Assembly: GCA_963921825.1 (NCBI GenBank)
Contig: OY997592.1
Location: forward strand, 29,739,730 to 29,803,729
Reading direction: 5' to 3'
Origin: Erodium maritimum
Taxonomy: Eukaryota > Streptophyta > Magnoliopsida > Geraniales > Geraniaceae
DNA length: 64,000 nt
Under the pieces are notes generated by a model, which saw nothing but the letters and a program-made list of their open reading frames with translations, was not told the origin of the DNA and ran no database searches. The translations under genes and the position numbers were made by a program. Position 1 is the first letter of the stretch. Each line of letters starts with the position of its first letter. This document shows positions 1 through 11,957 of this stretch, piece after piece.

Positions 1-1144
1 ATGATACTGAACTAGTCGTCGAAGGATGAGTAGACGCTAGTTTTCCAAGACAAATCCATATGACTTTAGAAGTCAGTTAGGATATGTGTTTACGCTGAAT
101 GGCAGAGCTTTAGCTGGGAGAGCGTAAAGCAAGATACCATTGCCGAATCTAAGACATAGGCCAAGTACATGGATGCTGCAGAGGCAGCTAAGGAGGCTAT
201 GTGGATTTGGAAATTCATGGCAGGGCTGGGTGTAATTAAAAACCCATCCAACCCAGATCGCATAACAAATCCAAACATGTACTGCGGCGTATCCACCTCA
301 TCAGAGAAATACTGAACTAAGGTGAAGTGAAGATAACCTATATTGCTACAGATGATTGGGACTGATTTGGGCCCTTCTCGGGATGGTACATCGGTTGTGG
401 AAGTTGGGTTACAAGTGGATGGACAAAAGGATTTGGTTGTCGGGGTTCATGGCAGTCCGTGGAAGGACGCTTTGTCTAAACCCTCTAAGGATGAACCAAA
501 AAGGCGAGGTCGTCCTAAAAAAGCTCAGTCAAAAAAGATAACTGCTTCTCCAGTTGTTGTCTATCAGACACGAGCCAAGGCCGCTAACGAAGTTGGAAGT
601 AAAGCCGGAAGCTTTAAGGTTGATATTGCGATAAAAGATAGCTCGGGTGAATGGAGTTATCGCTCAAAAGTTAGGAAAAGGGTTGTTACCCTTGGTCCTG
701 TGGTGCTCGAACAGATTCGCCCGCATCTTATGCTGGAGGATGTCGAGGGTAGTAAGGACGAGGCTTCCCCTGTACCGATAGACAAAGCCATAAGCTCTGT
801 TCCGGTTTCTAACTCGTTTTCCTGCTTGGACCAGAGTAGGAAGTAATTTAGGAGTTTTGTTTGTTTGCTCCTGTATTATTTTGTGTTTTGTGTTTTAGAG
901 GCGTGCACGCCATGTTGCTCTTTTGAGCCTGTTTTGGTAATCGGGATGATCCTTCTTTGAGGTTGATCTCCTGCCTTGTTTTTCCTATCTTAGGAAAACA
1001 AAGGTTTAATAAATCTTTCGCTTATCAAAAAAAAAACATAGCCAACCCTTTGACTAAGGCAGTGTCACTGCCTGAACATGTTAGACATGTAAAGTCGATA
1101 GGGACATATTGGAGTTTAGATTGGAACTAGGGCAAGTGGGAGAT
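1..1144 (+). mobile_element. Ty1/copia element, 3' end of internal region (fossil)
   Basis: The plus strand reads as the tail of a copia polyprotein: a decayed RNase H (about 40-345, with a Gly-Tyr-Val-Phe stretch followed by an acidic, Ala-rich part typical of copia RNase H). It resumes at about 1036 with the usual C-terminal Asn-Ile-Ala-Asn-Pro-Leu-Thr-Lys motif and ends in the linker before the LTR. The purine tract at 1134-1143 (AAGTGGGAGA) abuts the LTR at 1145, as expected for a polypurine tract. The rest of the element lies left of the window. It is broken in several places and is interrupted by a LINE fragment at 357-1036. Confidence 0.8.
357..1036 (+). mobile_element. LINE 3' fragment with ORF1-like reading frame, inserted in copia
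   Basis: The copia reading frame stops at about 356 and picks up again at about 1036, so 680 bases are foreign. They end in a typical plant LINE tail: a T/G-rich 3' UTR, an AATAAA-like TTTAATAAATC, and a run of ten A. The open frame through 846 (about 163 residues after the junction) is rich in Lys/Arg and has an AT-hook core (RRGRPKK, around 508-530). This resembles the basic C-terminus that follows the zinc knuckle in plant LINE ORF1 proteins. No reverse transcriptase is present between this frame and the tail. I see no clear target-site duplication. It could be a 5'-truncated copy of an ORF1-only LINE like the one at 19376-21935. Confidence 0.65.
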
Positions 1145-2810
1145 TGTTAGTCTTAGTGCCCGTAGTTCAATCCTAAATGTCCAAATGTATATATCATCGT
1201 TAGCAATAAAGTTAAAGCGGCTTTATATTACTTATGTGTTGGAGTAATATATCGATGTGTGCTCTGATCTATGCCCACCATGCGAATAGAACCATAGATC
1301 GAGATAGATCACACTCGATGGGTCCCTAGTCAACAAAGCTTCACTAGAAGCGACTAGTATGAAAGATGGCTCTTTATGGCTTACGTTCTGTTAGTCATTG
1401 GAATGTGATTCCGGAGTCTGATCATAGATATCATGTGGGACATGATATTGGACGACCCGCCCTGAATATATGCCATAGATCAAGTCATGAACATATTCAG
1501 TGTCGTAGCTTGTCATGTATCCTTAGACCAAGGAGTCTTTGTGATCGCTATGTAATCAACAACTGAGTTTGACCTCAGCCTAACGTTGTCCGTAACAGGG
1601 CTTCCATAACGGCCAGGATTGGCTTGGGGACGGGCTACATGAGTGACACGAAAGGCGGCTAAGGGATTTATCCCTCATACTGAGGTATGGGAAAGATATC
1701 GGTTCTCGGCCGCTTGATCGAGAGTGACTGAAAATATAGCATGGCCATGAACATGATACTGGGTATCATATCTTCAGTCATCTCACATATCAAGGAACAG
1801 TGATTGAGAATAATAAGGATGACGACTCTATGCCTTATCTCAATCAGGATATCGGAGATAAAAGGATAATGACAGGGATGACGGAAAGGTTAGAATGGAC
1901 AGGGTCGATTCGTTATGCAGTGTCAGGCAATACTAAAGTCTCGTTAGTTGCCACTTAAATACGATCAAGTAAAATGGGATTTTACGTTGATCTATTGACA
2001 TGCATAAACCTAAGGGTCACACCGGAGGATGAAACTCATTGACACATTTATGGAGAATGGACAAAAGGGAGTCGTCTCGGGACATGACCAAAACTGGGTT
2101 TTGGGTCATGTGCCCATAAGTGAATAGGACTTTACGGATCGAGACAAGGCTGGGAGTCTTGGGATTGATCGCGTCGGATAATGCTGGACATTTCCGGTAT
2201 GGAAGGCTTGGAGGCGATGAGCGAATCACGGGACCTCGTTGGAAATGGCCACGGGCCATGTTCCAAGAGGCCCATGAAATGCCCATGCAACCAAGGCCCA
2301 TGGAACTAATTAATCAAGTCTTGATTAATTAGTACTAAGTAAGAAAGGCAAGGATTAAGGTGTTGGTGATTCACCACCTAACCCAATCTTGTCTTGCCAT
2401 ACTTTGTCCTATTTACACCTTACTTGTCACCATGCTTGTCCCATGCCTTTAGTTGGACAAGTATGGGGTTTGTTATGTTTAAGTCATCTTTTTTCAACAT
2501 AACAAACACAAGACAAGAATAGGAAACACAACTTCTCTCCCCCTTCCCTTGCAATTTCGGGTTTGGCAAGTTCCCACCTCCATTTTTGTGTTCTTGAGTC
2601 CTCAAAGAGAAGAACTACGTGGCTTTGATTCCCATGTGGATACGTAGGCGTCTTGGAGACTCAAGCCAATCATTCGTTAACCGGTGTTCTTGTTTTGGTA
2701 AGAAATAGTGCTGAATTTTTCTCTTGTGAATCCATTCTTTGTTAGTTGTTTCATGGTTTAATCGTCTCTTGGTTTTCAGTGATTTTCCGCTGCGAGTTGG
2801 TTCATCTCCA
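1145..2810 (+). mobile_element. copia 3' LTR
   Basis: The LTR starts TGTTAGTCTTAGTGCC right after the polypurine tract. It matches, in the other orientation, the complete solo LTR at 34403-36090, and more distantly the solo LTR at 25054-26998. Similarity runs to about 2810, some 20 bases short of the end expected from the solo LTR (which ends ACCCAACA). At that point an inverted piece of the same LTR begins. Length and sequence put all three LTRs in one copia family with LTRs of about 1.6-1.7 kb. Confidence 0.85.
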
Positions 2811-3080
2811 TGCTATTCTTTCAGTCACTCTCGATCAAGCGGCCGAGAACCGATATCTTTCTCATACCTTAGTATGAGGGATAAATCCCTTAGCCGTCTT
2901 TCGTGTCACTCATGTAGCCCGTCCCCAAGCCAATCCTGGCCGTTATGGAAGCCCTGCTACGGACAACGTTAGGCTCAGGTCAAACTCAATTGTTGACTAC
3001 ATAGCGATCGCAAAGACTCCTTGGTCTAAGGATACATGACAAGCTACGACAATGAATATGTTCATGACTTGATAAATCAT
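2811..3080 (-). mobile_element. Inverted piece of the same copia LTR
   Basis: This stretch is the reverse complement of about 1490-1760 in the neighbouring LTR, and matches about 35490-35760 of the solo LTR in direct orientation. It begins directly where the forward LTR stops. The two pieces form an inverted repeat of about 270 bases with a spacer of about 1 kb. Similarity fades at about 3080, just before Ty3 LTR sequence starts at 3091. Confidence 0.8.
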
Positions 3081-3477
3081 AGACAATATTACATTTTCAA
3101 ACCTTTTAAATAAATCACTTTAAAACCACCATTTAGTTAATCAAAATAATAATTTACAACTCAAAAGTACGTCCCAACAAGCGGACAAAATACAAGCCGT
3201 ACGTCGCTAGACTCAAAAAGGAAACCCGGACTCCCGCTCCTACCTCTTCATGCTTCGAGAGCTCACCTAGTTCGTCCCGCGACCGGTACCTGTAGGAAAA
3301 GCAGCTAGGGGTGAGCATTCGCTCACCACCACGGATAACAGACTGACTACGACATACTAGCAGACAATGCCGGTAACACCAACAACAACCCAACACAAGG
3401 ACTACTATCCCCAACTCAAGTAACCCCAGGTAAGCAAATTCACAATCACAAGCAAAGTTTAACAACAACAACAACAC

Positions 3478-3760
3478 CGGTTTAACACAACACATGCACT
3501 CATGGCCACCCAAGACACCAACAGTAAAACACGGTTTCAACCACCCCACGGTCACTCATGGCCACCCAAGACACCAACAGTAAAGACACGGGCTCAACAA
3601 CCCCACAGGCACTCATGGCCACCCAAGACACACCAACAGTAAAGACACGGGCTCAACAACCCCACTGGCACTCATGGCCACCCAAAACACACCAACATTA
3701 AAGACACGGGCTCAACAACCCCACGGGCACTCATGGCCACCCAAGACACAAACTAAACAA
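3478..3760. repeat. Intra-LTR tandem repeat, unit about 57-60 bp
   Basis: About five imperfect units, each holding CACTCATGGCCACCCAAGAC followed by an ACCAACAGTAAAGACACGGG-like part and CTCAACAACCCCAC. The same array occurs in the A2 LTRs (44765-45115 and 61670-62010) and in short form in the B LTRs (51030-51110 and 57375-57450). Translated frames through it look like His/Pro-rich proteins but are only the repeat. Confidence 0.85.
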
Positions 3761-3822
3761 TCAACCTCCGAGCATAACCAAATGCCTCCAGTAATTCTAA
3801 TATCGATAAGTTCACTGCTCCT

Positions 3823-3960
3823 ACGACACTACTAAGTGTCACATGCATTTCTATGGTTCGATACGTTCTCGTATCATAAGACACCACCCGGTGTCACCTG
3901 CCTTTCTATCATTCGAGAAACTTACTTAACCCACGACACCCAAGTGTCACATGCATTTCT
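3823..3960. repeat. Three short hairpins GACAC-GTGTC in the LTR
   Basis: Three copies of a module: GACAC, 4-7 bases, GTGTC, then usually ACATGCATTTCT. The arms pair perfectly while the loops differ (ACTAA-, CACCCG- and CCA-type), so the pairing is kept better than the loop. The same triple module is seen at about 45177-45310 and 62080-62215 in A2, at about 51287-51435 and 57625-57775 in B, and in part at 39685-39760 in D. Confidence 0.75.
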
Positions 3961-4183
3961 ACTGTTAACTTTCCCTAGTCATGGCCGAGATTCGGCTACT
4001 TTTCCATACCTCGTATGCTTTCCCCAAAAGCTCACAACCAAGCTCCAGCGTGATCACGATCACTCTCCTAGCTTTCCCTTTCCTCTGTCGGTGGCACGAT
4101 CTAATCAGAACACAATTAAAAACACTTTTAAGTTCGCAGGCAAAAACTGAATTTTAATACACTTGACGCCCAAATGCAACCCC

Positions 4184-4228
4184 GACAATGTCGATCACTC
4201 CCAAACTTCCCAATTACTCGACATTGTC
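4184..4228. repeat. 11-bp perfect inverted repeat made of palindromic arms, conserved in LTRs
   Basis: GACAATGTCGA at 4184-4194 pairs with TCGACATTGTC at 4218-4228. Each arm contains its own near-palindrome (CGACAATGTCG). The pair is kept at 45537-45581 in A2 and is also present around 51660-51710 and 57998-58050 in B and 62440-62490 in A2. D keeps only the right arm. Function unknown. Confidence 0.7.
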
Positions 4229-5559
4229 GATAATGGCCCGGGATTGGAAAACATCCTTCCGGGGCTCCAAAAATTTCCGTTTTCGTTTCTACGGTCTTGG
4301 AATAATTCAAGTGTTCCTATGCACTCGATGGAATCAAATTCCGACTTCCGAGTAATTTAATTCGCGTTTAAAGTTTCTAAACCCGTCAATTACAACTTTC
4401 ACAATTTAATTCCAAATTTCGATCCGGGTGTGGATTAACGACTTGGGGATCGTCCTAAACCATCTGAACACGAAAACCCGATACCCGAGCATGTGGGCCC
4501 CACCCGGCCCTTAAGACCCGAGGGTGGTTGGGCCGGTTTTGGGCCGGTTCACCATGGTGGTGGCCTGTCCTAGCTCCGGCCAGCCACCACCCCAACTCCG
4601 GCAGCCACCGTACACGGTGGCCGGAGCTCCCCTGAGCCTCCGGTCACCGGAAAACGTTCATCTTTCGCTCCAAAACGTCTCCAACGAACCCCACACCTCA
4701 ACTCATCCATATTCTACTCGTTTTATCCCAAACCCTAAACTTTAAATGTACCAAAACAAAAATCGAAAGGGTACTCACCGTAGGGAATGACGGTGGGAGC
4801 TCGATTCCTTGATCGTTGAGACGATCTGTCGGTCGGATTGTCGGGAAATCATAAAACCCTAACTCCCCCTCTCTCTTTTTCTCCTTCTCTTCTTCTCTCT
4901 TCACTTTCTCTCTCTAAATCTGCTTTTTCTTTAAGTGTGGCCGAACACTTCATCATGTTTGCCTTTTGTTTTGTTTCAAATACCAACCACACATCAAAAT
5001 TACCAAAGTACCCTCATTTTCCCTTTTTCTTTAGTTTTAAGTCAAAGGGCAAAGTTGTCCCCTTTTCTTCATTCCACCACATTCATGACAAGTGGCAAAA
5101 TGGGTCCCACCCCTTTTTGGAAAATATCTTCTAGATATTTTTCAGTCAGATTCACGAAATTCTGCCTCTCGGGCTCCGAACGGGCACTTTTTCCAAGAAA
5201 TTACGAAACTTTGCGGGCTACAAGGAAACAGCTCAACTAAGACCGCCATGACGACGGATAAGCTTTTTGGATCCAAAACGAGCCTCGAATGGACCAAAAC
5301 GTCGCTCGGTTGACTTTTCCAGCAAAAAGTCAACCTTTCCCATATTGGTCAGAAAGTTGCCCTGAGTCCCCCGGAACTCACTTTGGTCTATATCGGGGTC
5401 AAATTAAGTCCGGTATGACCCTCGGGGTCAAATTTAGGTTTATTTATGTGTCTGTCCAAAATATTAAAATTTTCCCGTTTTTCGCTGATTTGACTGGCGT
5501 TGACCGGGAGCGGTTCTTACAATCTACCCTCTTAAGGGAATTTCGTCCGCGAAATTTAA

Positions 5560-8500
5560 AACAACGCACTTCAGGAGTCGAACAAATCGGGGCACTTCGC
5601 GCGAACCTTGTCCTCGCGCTCCCAAGTCGACTCAGCCTCGTGGTGCCGCCACTTCACCCGTTCCGAGCGGATAACCTTTCCACGCAGGACCTGCTCCCGT
5701 GGATCCATTTCCCAAATCGGTTTCTCCTTATACGAGACATCACCCGTTACCTCGACATCTGCCCACTCAAGACGTGCGAGGGGTCCGCAGATACTTCCGC
5801 AACTAGGAAAACGTGGATATTCCCAAGCTGCGGTGGTAGTGCACGTCGGTATGCAACTGCTCCCTCTCTACTCAAGACCTCGAAAGGCCCGATACATCGC
5901 GTGGCTAACCTGCCTCCGCCGCGGCTGAAACGCACCAGTCCACCTTTCGGACTCACCTCCAGGGGTACATGGTCACCGACTGCTTACTCGAGAGGTCGGC
6001 GCCGTCTGTCAGCATAGCTCCTGCCGACTCTACGCGGTCTTCAACCGCTCACGCCTCGGCACGACCGACTCAGCTGTCTCTCGGTCCAGTTCTAGACCCA
6101 GTAAATCCTCATTCCTCACTTCTGCCCAACACACGGCCGATCAACACGGCCTACCATACAACGCTCCGAACGATGCCATCTTGATACTGGCCTGAAAGCT
6201 GTTGTTGTAGGCGAACTCGGCTAACCGCTCACGAAAGCCATCGTGACGTGCCCCCATTCCTACTGTTCAATCCGTAGTGGTTGCAATAATCCAGCGGGAC
6301 GCTGTTGTTCGGCTCTCACCTGCTGACAAGTGAGGCACCGCAATACTAACTCCCCGACCGCTCTCTGCATCCCGCTCCACTAGATATGCCGCCTGATGTC
6401 ACGCTCCTCTTAGTGCTAGCCACGTGCACTGTCGAACGCGAATAGTGCGACTCTCGCAGCTTGTCGCCTCCACCGTTACGCGTATGAACAAACTTCCACG
6501 ATACCGTAACTCCCAATTAGCACGACGATCCCAGCCCTCGGCGTCAACACCGCCGGCAACTCACTTCCGGATATCTGTCGACTCGACATCCACCGACTAT
6601 GCCTCTATCCCCCGACCAAGAAGTGAGGGCTGGGCCACCAATGAGCACATGGCCACGCCACCAGTAACCTCCTCTAGTTCAAGCCCGAACGTGCCTAGTT
6701 CCCCCATCATGTCCCGTTCTCGGACTGATATGTTAGCAAGGCCCAGAACCGACTTTCTACTCAGGGTGTCGGCGACCACATTCGCCTTACCCGGATGGTA
6801 GAGTAGCTCAAAGTCGTACTCCTAAAGTAGCTCCATCCATCGCCGCTGGCGCATGTTCAGGTCTCGTTGGGAAAGGATGTACTTAAGGCTCTTGTGACCC
6901 GAGAACACCTGAATTATCTCTCGCCATACAGATAATACCGCCAACCTTTCAGCGCGAACACCAATGCTGCTAATTCCAGGTCATGGGTAGGATAGTTGCG
7001 CTCGTGTTTCTTCAACTGCCTGGAGCCATAAGCAACAACTCTACCCAACTGCATCAGTACACAGCCCAGTCCTTCCCCAGACGTGTCACAATAGACCTCA
7101 TACCCGACCCCGCGCTCTGGCACTATTAACACAAGAGCGGTAGTCAGACGAGCCTTCAGCTCCGTGAACGCACGTTCACAATCCTCTATCCACACAAACC
7201 CGACTCCCTTGCGCGTCAAAAGAGTCATAGGCGCGGCTAGTCGCGCAAAGTCCTGGACAAACCGCCGATTAATATCCTGCCAGCCCCAAGAAGCTGCGGA
7301 TCTCGAAGACGCTCGTAGGCCGCGCCCACTTCAAAACCGCGTCGATCTTCGCCGGATCGACCAATATATCGTCACGGGACACCATGTGACCGAGGAATCT
7401 CACCTCAGCGAGCCAAAACTCGCATTTCTCCAGGATGGTGTATAGTTGACGTGTGCGCAATATGGTCAGAACACCCCTCAGATGTTCCTCACGCGCCGCC
7501 TCGTTCTGCGAGTAGATCAAGATGTCGTCCACAAACACCACCACAAATTGATCTAAGAACGGTCGGAATATACTGTTCATCAGATCCATGAACGCTGCAG
7601 GTGCGTTCGTCAGTCCAAATGGCATCACCAAGAACTCGTAATGCCCAAAGCGTGTCCGGAATGCAGTCTTTGCGACGTCCCCCTCTCGGACTCGCAACTG
7701 GTAATATCTGGATCGCAGGTCGATCTTCGAGAAGCATGTCGACTCTCTCAATTGGTCGAACCAGTCGGCAACTCTCGGCATCGGGTATCGGTTCGTCACC
7801 GTAACCCCGTTCAGCTTCCGGTAGTCGATGCACATCCGAAGCTCTCCACTCTTCTTCTTCACGAAGAGTGTTGGCGCTCTCCACGTCGATGTGCTCGGCC
7901 GGATAAACCCCTTCTCCCGAAGTTCCTCGAGCTGACGCTTCAGCTCGGTCAACCCGGCTGGCGCAAACCTGTAAGGCGTCATCGATATCGCTGCCGTTCC
8001 CGGCACCAGGTCAATCCCGAACTCCAACTCACGAACTGGCGGCAACCCGTTCAACTCCTCAGGGAAGACCTCGGGGAACTCGCACGCCACTCGCGGTAAC
8101 TCTCGGCTTTGCACGGCCGATACTTCCTCCACTGCGGAAAAAGCCGACAGGAGAACTCCGCTCCTACTGCCAAGAATACACGAAACTTTCGTGTTGCCTG
8201 TTGACACCGTCACTCGTCGTCTGTGACAGTCGATATAGGCTCGGTACTTTGCCGACCAATCCATTCTCAGGATCACGTCAAAGGCTGTCACTTCGTAAGT
8301 ATCCTTCCCAAGGATACACGCACAAGCTCAGTCGCTGCCGAACCTCACGGAACCTCGCGGTCTCTCTAAGACCCCGCTCCTCTACCGTCATCGTGCCTAC
8401 CAACTCCGAACATACCCGAATCCTCGGGGTGAGGACTCGATCCAGCACCATGGCTCTTGAGCCCTCTCTCGGTCCTCCTGTATCGGTTCACTTCTCTAAC

Positions 8501-8720
8501 TCCGCAGGCACGACAGAACCTAGTCAACACCACATCACTCCCAACTGGCGTATCCAGACGCAGGGGTGGACTCAACGGCTCTAAACTCAGCCCCAACACC
8601 TCAGCACCACTCGACGAAGCGAACGAGTGTGACACCTCGGTATCCATTAAAACTGACACCCAAATCAGAGACCGAACAACCCCTCCATTGGTCACTCCGG
8701 TAAAGTCTAGCACAACCCTC
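5560..8720 (-). pseudogene. A1 pol region: protease, RT, RNase H, integrase, C-terminal domain (fossil)
   Basis: Parts in element order: protease with a Ser-His-Ser-Phe block (about 8700-8300); reverse transcriptase (about 8130-7490) with the FVDD catalytic box around 7525; RNase H (about 7230-6790) with its VYCD box; integrase (about 6780-6000); and the chromovirus C-terminal region (about 5956-5570) with the GPFEVL and ALPPQLGN blocks. It is the same protein type as elements A2 and C. Broken, with many breaks, so no product is expected. Confidence 0.85.
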
Positions 8721-8759
8721 ACACGGTTCTCTATGCATTTAAGTATAATGTTCCGCAAC

Positions 8760-9893
8760 CCAACCAGTATTCGCTACTCGTCCCCAATCTAACCAGGGAA
8801 AACCACCACCTCAAAACCTGATACCCAACGCCACACTGCTCAAGCTATTAATACCTCAATACTCTCTCACGTAAGGGAAACCTCGAAACGGGGATTATGT
8901 TCTCAATTCAGCAAATCACTATTGCTCACAACCTCAATACCCCAATTACCCGATCACGTAGGGAAACCTCAAACGGGGATCACATTCTCAATTCAGTGAA
9001 TCACTATTGCTCACAACCTCAATACCCCAATTACCCGATCACGTAGGGAAACCTCAACGGGGATCCTATTCTCAATTCCGCAAGCCACTATTGCTCACAA
9101 CCTCAAATAACCCACTCACGTGAAGGAAACCTCAAACACCCGTTCACGCGGGGGAAACCTCGAATAACCCATTCACGTGAAGGAAACCCCAAACCACCCG
9201 TTCACGCGAGGGAAACCTCGAACACCCGTTCATACGGTGGAAATCTAGTTCGTATGGCGCCGCAGCGCATCAACCCTAACCCCTCTCCGTATGGTGAGAC
9301 TCTCACACCGAGGCGATGTACCACTACCGTAGGTTATTGATGAGTCTCGAACCCAAGACCTCACCTTTTAACATAGAACTTACGACCTCTACAACCAACA
9401 CAACTGTGAACACAGCCACGCAAAACCAACACTCAAACTGCACAATCAAGACGGTGGAACAAGTCAGGAACCACGGATCCGTGACAGACCCCGTCACGGT
9501 TGGGGTCACGGAGCCGTGACGAAGGCCCTAAAAATTGCCCAAAACGCGTTGCTCCGTCACGGATCCGTGACAGGGTCTGTGACACTCGCGCAGGCCTGTT
9601 TTCCCAAATCGTTTCAAACTCGAACCTTACCCCCTTTTAACCCTAAAAATAGCCTTAAACGACACACACTCGTTCGACCACCAATTTAACAAACACACGC
9701 ACAACGACTCACAGACCAAGTCAAGTCACTCAACCTCAATCACAAGCCGACAAGGCCAAACAACAACAACACACGCCCACCGGGCCAACCAAAGTCGAAC
9801 CACGCCCACCGGGCCAATCAAAATCAGAACACGCCCACAGGGCCAATCAAAATCAAAACACGCCCACAGGGCCAACCATTTTTCAAAACTTTT
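8760..9893 (-). repeat. A1 leader between LTR and pol, built of tandem repeats
   Basis: Non-coding. An 86-base unit containing GGGAAACCTC and CTCAATTCAGC-like parts repeats three times (GGGAAACCTC at 8875, 8961, 9046). About five shorter units of roughly 30 bases alternating CCCGTTCACGCG and CCCACTCACGTG follow (9105-9240). About four units of ACGCCCACCGGGCCAACCAAA-type occupy 9770-9885. Matching leader blocks occur in A2 (59460-60520), B (54700-55870) and D (38410-38830). Confidence 0.75.
9465..9600. repeat. Dyad-rich leader array around TCACGGATCCGTGA
   Basis: Within 130 bases there are two copies of the perfect palindrome core ACGGATCCGT (9472-9483 and 9557-9570) plus the linked dyads CCGTCACGG and TCACGGAGCCGTGA. 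The same block is kept in element D at 38586-38700. It lies between LTR and coding region, where retroelement RNAs carry packaging or dimerisation structures; that role is inference. Confidence 0.7.
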
Positions 9894-10907
9894 CCTTAAG
9901 ACCCGAGGGTGGTTGAGCCGGTTTTGGGCCGGTTCACCATGGTGGTGGCCGGTCCTAGCTCCGGCCAGCCACCACCCCAACTGCGGTGGCCACCGTACAC
10001 GGTGGCCGGAGCTCCCCCGAGCCTCCGGTCACCGAAAAACGTTCATCTTTCGCTCTAAAACGTCTCCAACGAACCCCACACCTCAACTCATCCATATTCT
10101 ACTCGTTTTATCCCAAACCCTAAACTTTAAACGTACCAAAACAAAAATCGAAAGGGTACTCACCGTAGGGAATGACGGTGGGAGCTCAATTCCTTGATCG
10201 TTGAGACGATCCGTCGGTCGGATTGTCGGGAAATCACAAAACCCTAACTCCCCCTTTCTCTTTTTCTCCTTCTGTTCTTCTCTCTTCACTTTCTCTCTCT
10301 AAATCTGCTTTTTCTTTAAGTGTGGCAGAACACTTCATCATGTTTGCCTTTTGTTTTGTTTCAAATACCAACCACACATCAAAATTACCAAAGTACCCTC
10401 ACTTTCCCTTTTTCTTTAGTTTTAAGTCAAAGGGCAAAGTTGTCCCCTTTTCTTCATTCCACCACATTCATGACAAGTGGAAAAATGGGTCCCACCCCTT
10501 TTTGGAAAATATCTTCTAGATATTTTTCAGTCAGATTCGCGAAATTCGGCCGTCTCGGGCCCCTAACGGGCACTTTTTCCAAGAAATTACGAAACTTCAC
10601 GGGCTACAAGGAAACGGCTCAACTAAGACCGCCGTGATGACGGCTAAGCTTTTTGGATCCAAAACGAGCCTCGAATGCACCAAAACGTCGCTCGGTTGAC
10701 TTTTCCTACAAAAAGTCAACCTTTCCCAAATTGGTCAGAAAGTTGCACTGAGTCCCCCGGAACTCACTTTGGTCTATATCGGGGTCAAATTAAGTCCGGT
10801 ATGACCCTCGGGGTCAAATTTAGGTTCATTTAAGTGTCTGTCCAAAATTTTTAAATTTTCCTGTTTTTCGCCGATTTGACTGGCGTTGACCGGGAGCGGT
10901 TCTTACA
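9894..10907 (-). mobile_element. A1 5' LTR (partial)
   Basis: It aligns closely with 4510-5521 of the 3' LTR and ends TTCTTACA at 10907 (minus strand start TGTAAGAACC). It shares the shadow frame in the pyrimidine tract (10250-10320), the GGTTGACTTTT/AAAAGTCAACC hairpin (about 10693-10722) and the terminal block. The part of the LTR next to the leader is not recognisable. Confidence 0.85.
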
Positions 10908-10934
10908 CTAAAACTAAACCTTAAATCGTAAAAC

Positions 10935-11275
10935 TAAACTCTAAACCCTAAGGAAAGTACTCCCAAAGCTCTAATATGAATAAAGGAAATTAGAACCCCC
11001 CAAAAAAAGAAATAAAAATCTAGAATCTAAAAGTGCGATTTTGACCCTCCAGATGACCTGGATGGCTGAAAAACATCATACATCACATCATAGCCGTACG
11101 TCTTGCTCGGACGACCGTTTCCACCGAAAACATGTTAGGGTTTTGTCAAATTCTGACATTGACTCCAACTCAAATTCAATTCTGCCGATTCAATACATAC
11201 ATAGTGCTGGTACATTACATGCACAAGTGCTGGTACGACGTATACATGGGTGCTGGTACCACATGTATATCATTA
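10935..11275 (+). repeat. Dispersed repeat R1, copy 1
   Basis: The stretch 10935-11170 matches 29440-29675 in the same orientation, with shared blocks such as TAATATGAATAAAG/TAATACGAATAAAG, TTTGACCCTC and TTTCCACC. Nearby (11200-11275) are three units of GTGCTGGTAC with spacers of about 20-25 bases; copy 2 has similar units at 29285-29365, on its other side. Both copies border a Ty3 LTR. No coding region is recognisable and the family is unknown to me. Confidence 0.6.
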
Positions 11276-11284
11276 ACCTGCTGA

Positions 11285-11425
11285 TAGGCTAGGTTTAACC
11301 CACCAATCGGCGAGACTAACCAGCCCATCGACCAGGTTTGACCCACCAATCGGACGCGTGAACAGTAGCTGTGCGTGCGTGAACAACAGATGTGTGCGCG
11401 TGAACAGTAGCTATGTGTGCACACA
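11285..11425. repeat. Short tandem repeats
   Basis: Two units of AGGTTTGACCCACCAATCGG (about 11291-11312 and 11334-11354) are followed by three units of CGTGAACAGTAGCTGTGCGTG-type (about 11355-11420). No coding potential seen. Confidence 0.7.
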
Positions 11426-11502
11426 CGCATGAAAAGGCCACGTATCGCTCTCCTGTGCGTCCATAGTTCTACAATAAGACCCGATTCTCATTTGATACCG
11501 GG

Positions 11503-11524
11503 TATATATATATATATATATATA
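11503..11524. repeat. (TA)n microsatellite, 11 units
   Basis: An uninterrupted TA run of 22 bases. Confidence 0.9.
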
Positions 11525-11637
11525 ATGTATGAACCTCATATTTTGGTGTGGACATGTGAACTCAACCACAACGCGCCACTTGTTGTTCTCATAAAATAAG
11601 CCCATTTTTTTCCCACCAAGTTGAATAATTTTTTTGG

Positions 11638-11859
11638 GGGTAAACTACAAATACCTACCCTAAACTTGTAGCGTTTAACTGATACCTACCCTAAAGTTTT
11701 TTTAACTGATACCTACTCAGATGTTTAGTTATTTAACTGATACCTACCATAAAGTTTTTTTTAACAGATACCTACTCAGATGTTTAGCTAAAATGACGAA
11801 AATACCCTCAACTACAATTCAATAATTATTTAAAAAAAATATTTAAAAAATCACTTTTG

Positions 11860-11957
<98 letters not shown>

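Larger units (their letters stand above)
3091..5521 (-). mobile_element. A1 3' LTR (partial)
   Basis: The inner end reads TGTAAGAACCGCTCCCGG on the minus strand at 5521, next to the polypurine tract. It aligns along its length with the A2 LTRs (43862-46898 and 60884-63786) and with the D LTR. It contains a tandem array (3478-3760), three GACAC/GTGTC hairpins (3823-3960), an inverted repeat (4184-4228) and a pyrimidine-rich stretch (4860-4935, purine-rich in element sense). Confidence 0.85.
3091..10907 (-). mobile_element. Ty3 element A1, Tekay/Del-like chromovirus, no gag recognised (fossil)
   Basis: Reading on the minus strand: part of a 5' LTR (10907-9894), a non-coding leader (9893-8760), protease, reverse transcriptase, RNase H, integrase and chromodomain-type C-terminus (about 8720-5560), a polypurine tract (about 5522-5555), and most of a 3' LTR (5521-3091). 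The order protease-RT-RH-IN and the C-terminal domain place it in the Tekay/Del chromoviruses. The leader runs straight into protease with no gag, exactly as in A2. The two LTR parts differ by only a few bases per hundred by eye, so the insertion is fairly recent. It is broken, with many breaks. Confidence 0.85.

Noticed and set aside
4838-5134. Ser/Phe-rich frames in the LTRs (also 10223-10519, 46162-46467 and 63067-63372) as small secreted proteins.
   Set aside because: They lie in the conserved pyrimidine tract of the LTR and recur only with it.
5747-6801. Many plus-strand frames across A1 (and likewise A2) as host genes.
   Set aside because: They are opposite-strand shadows of the pol region.
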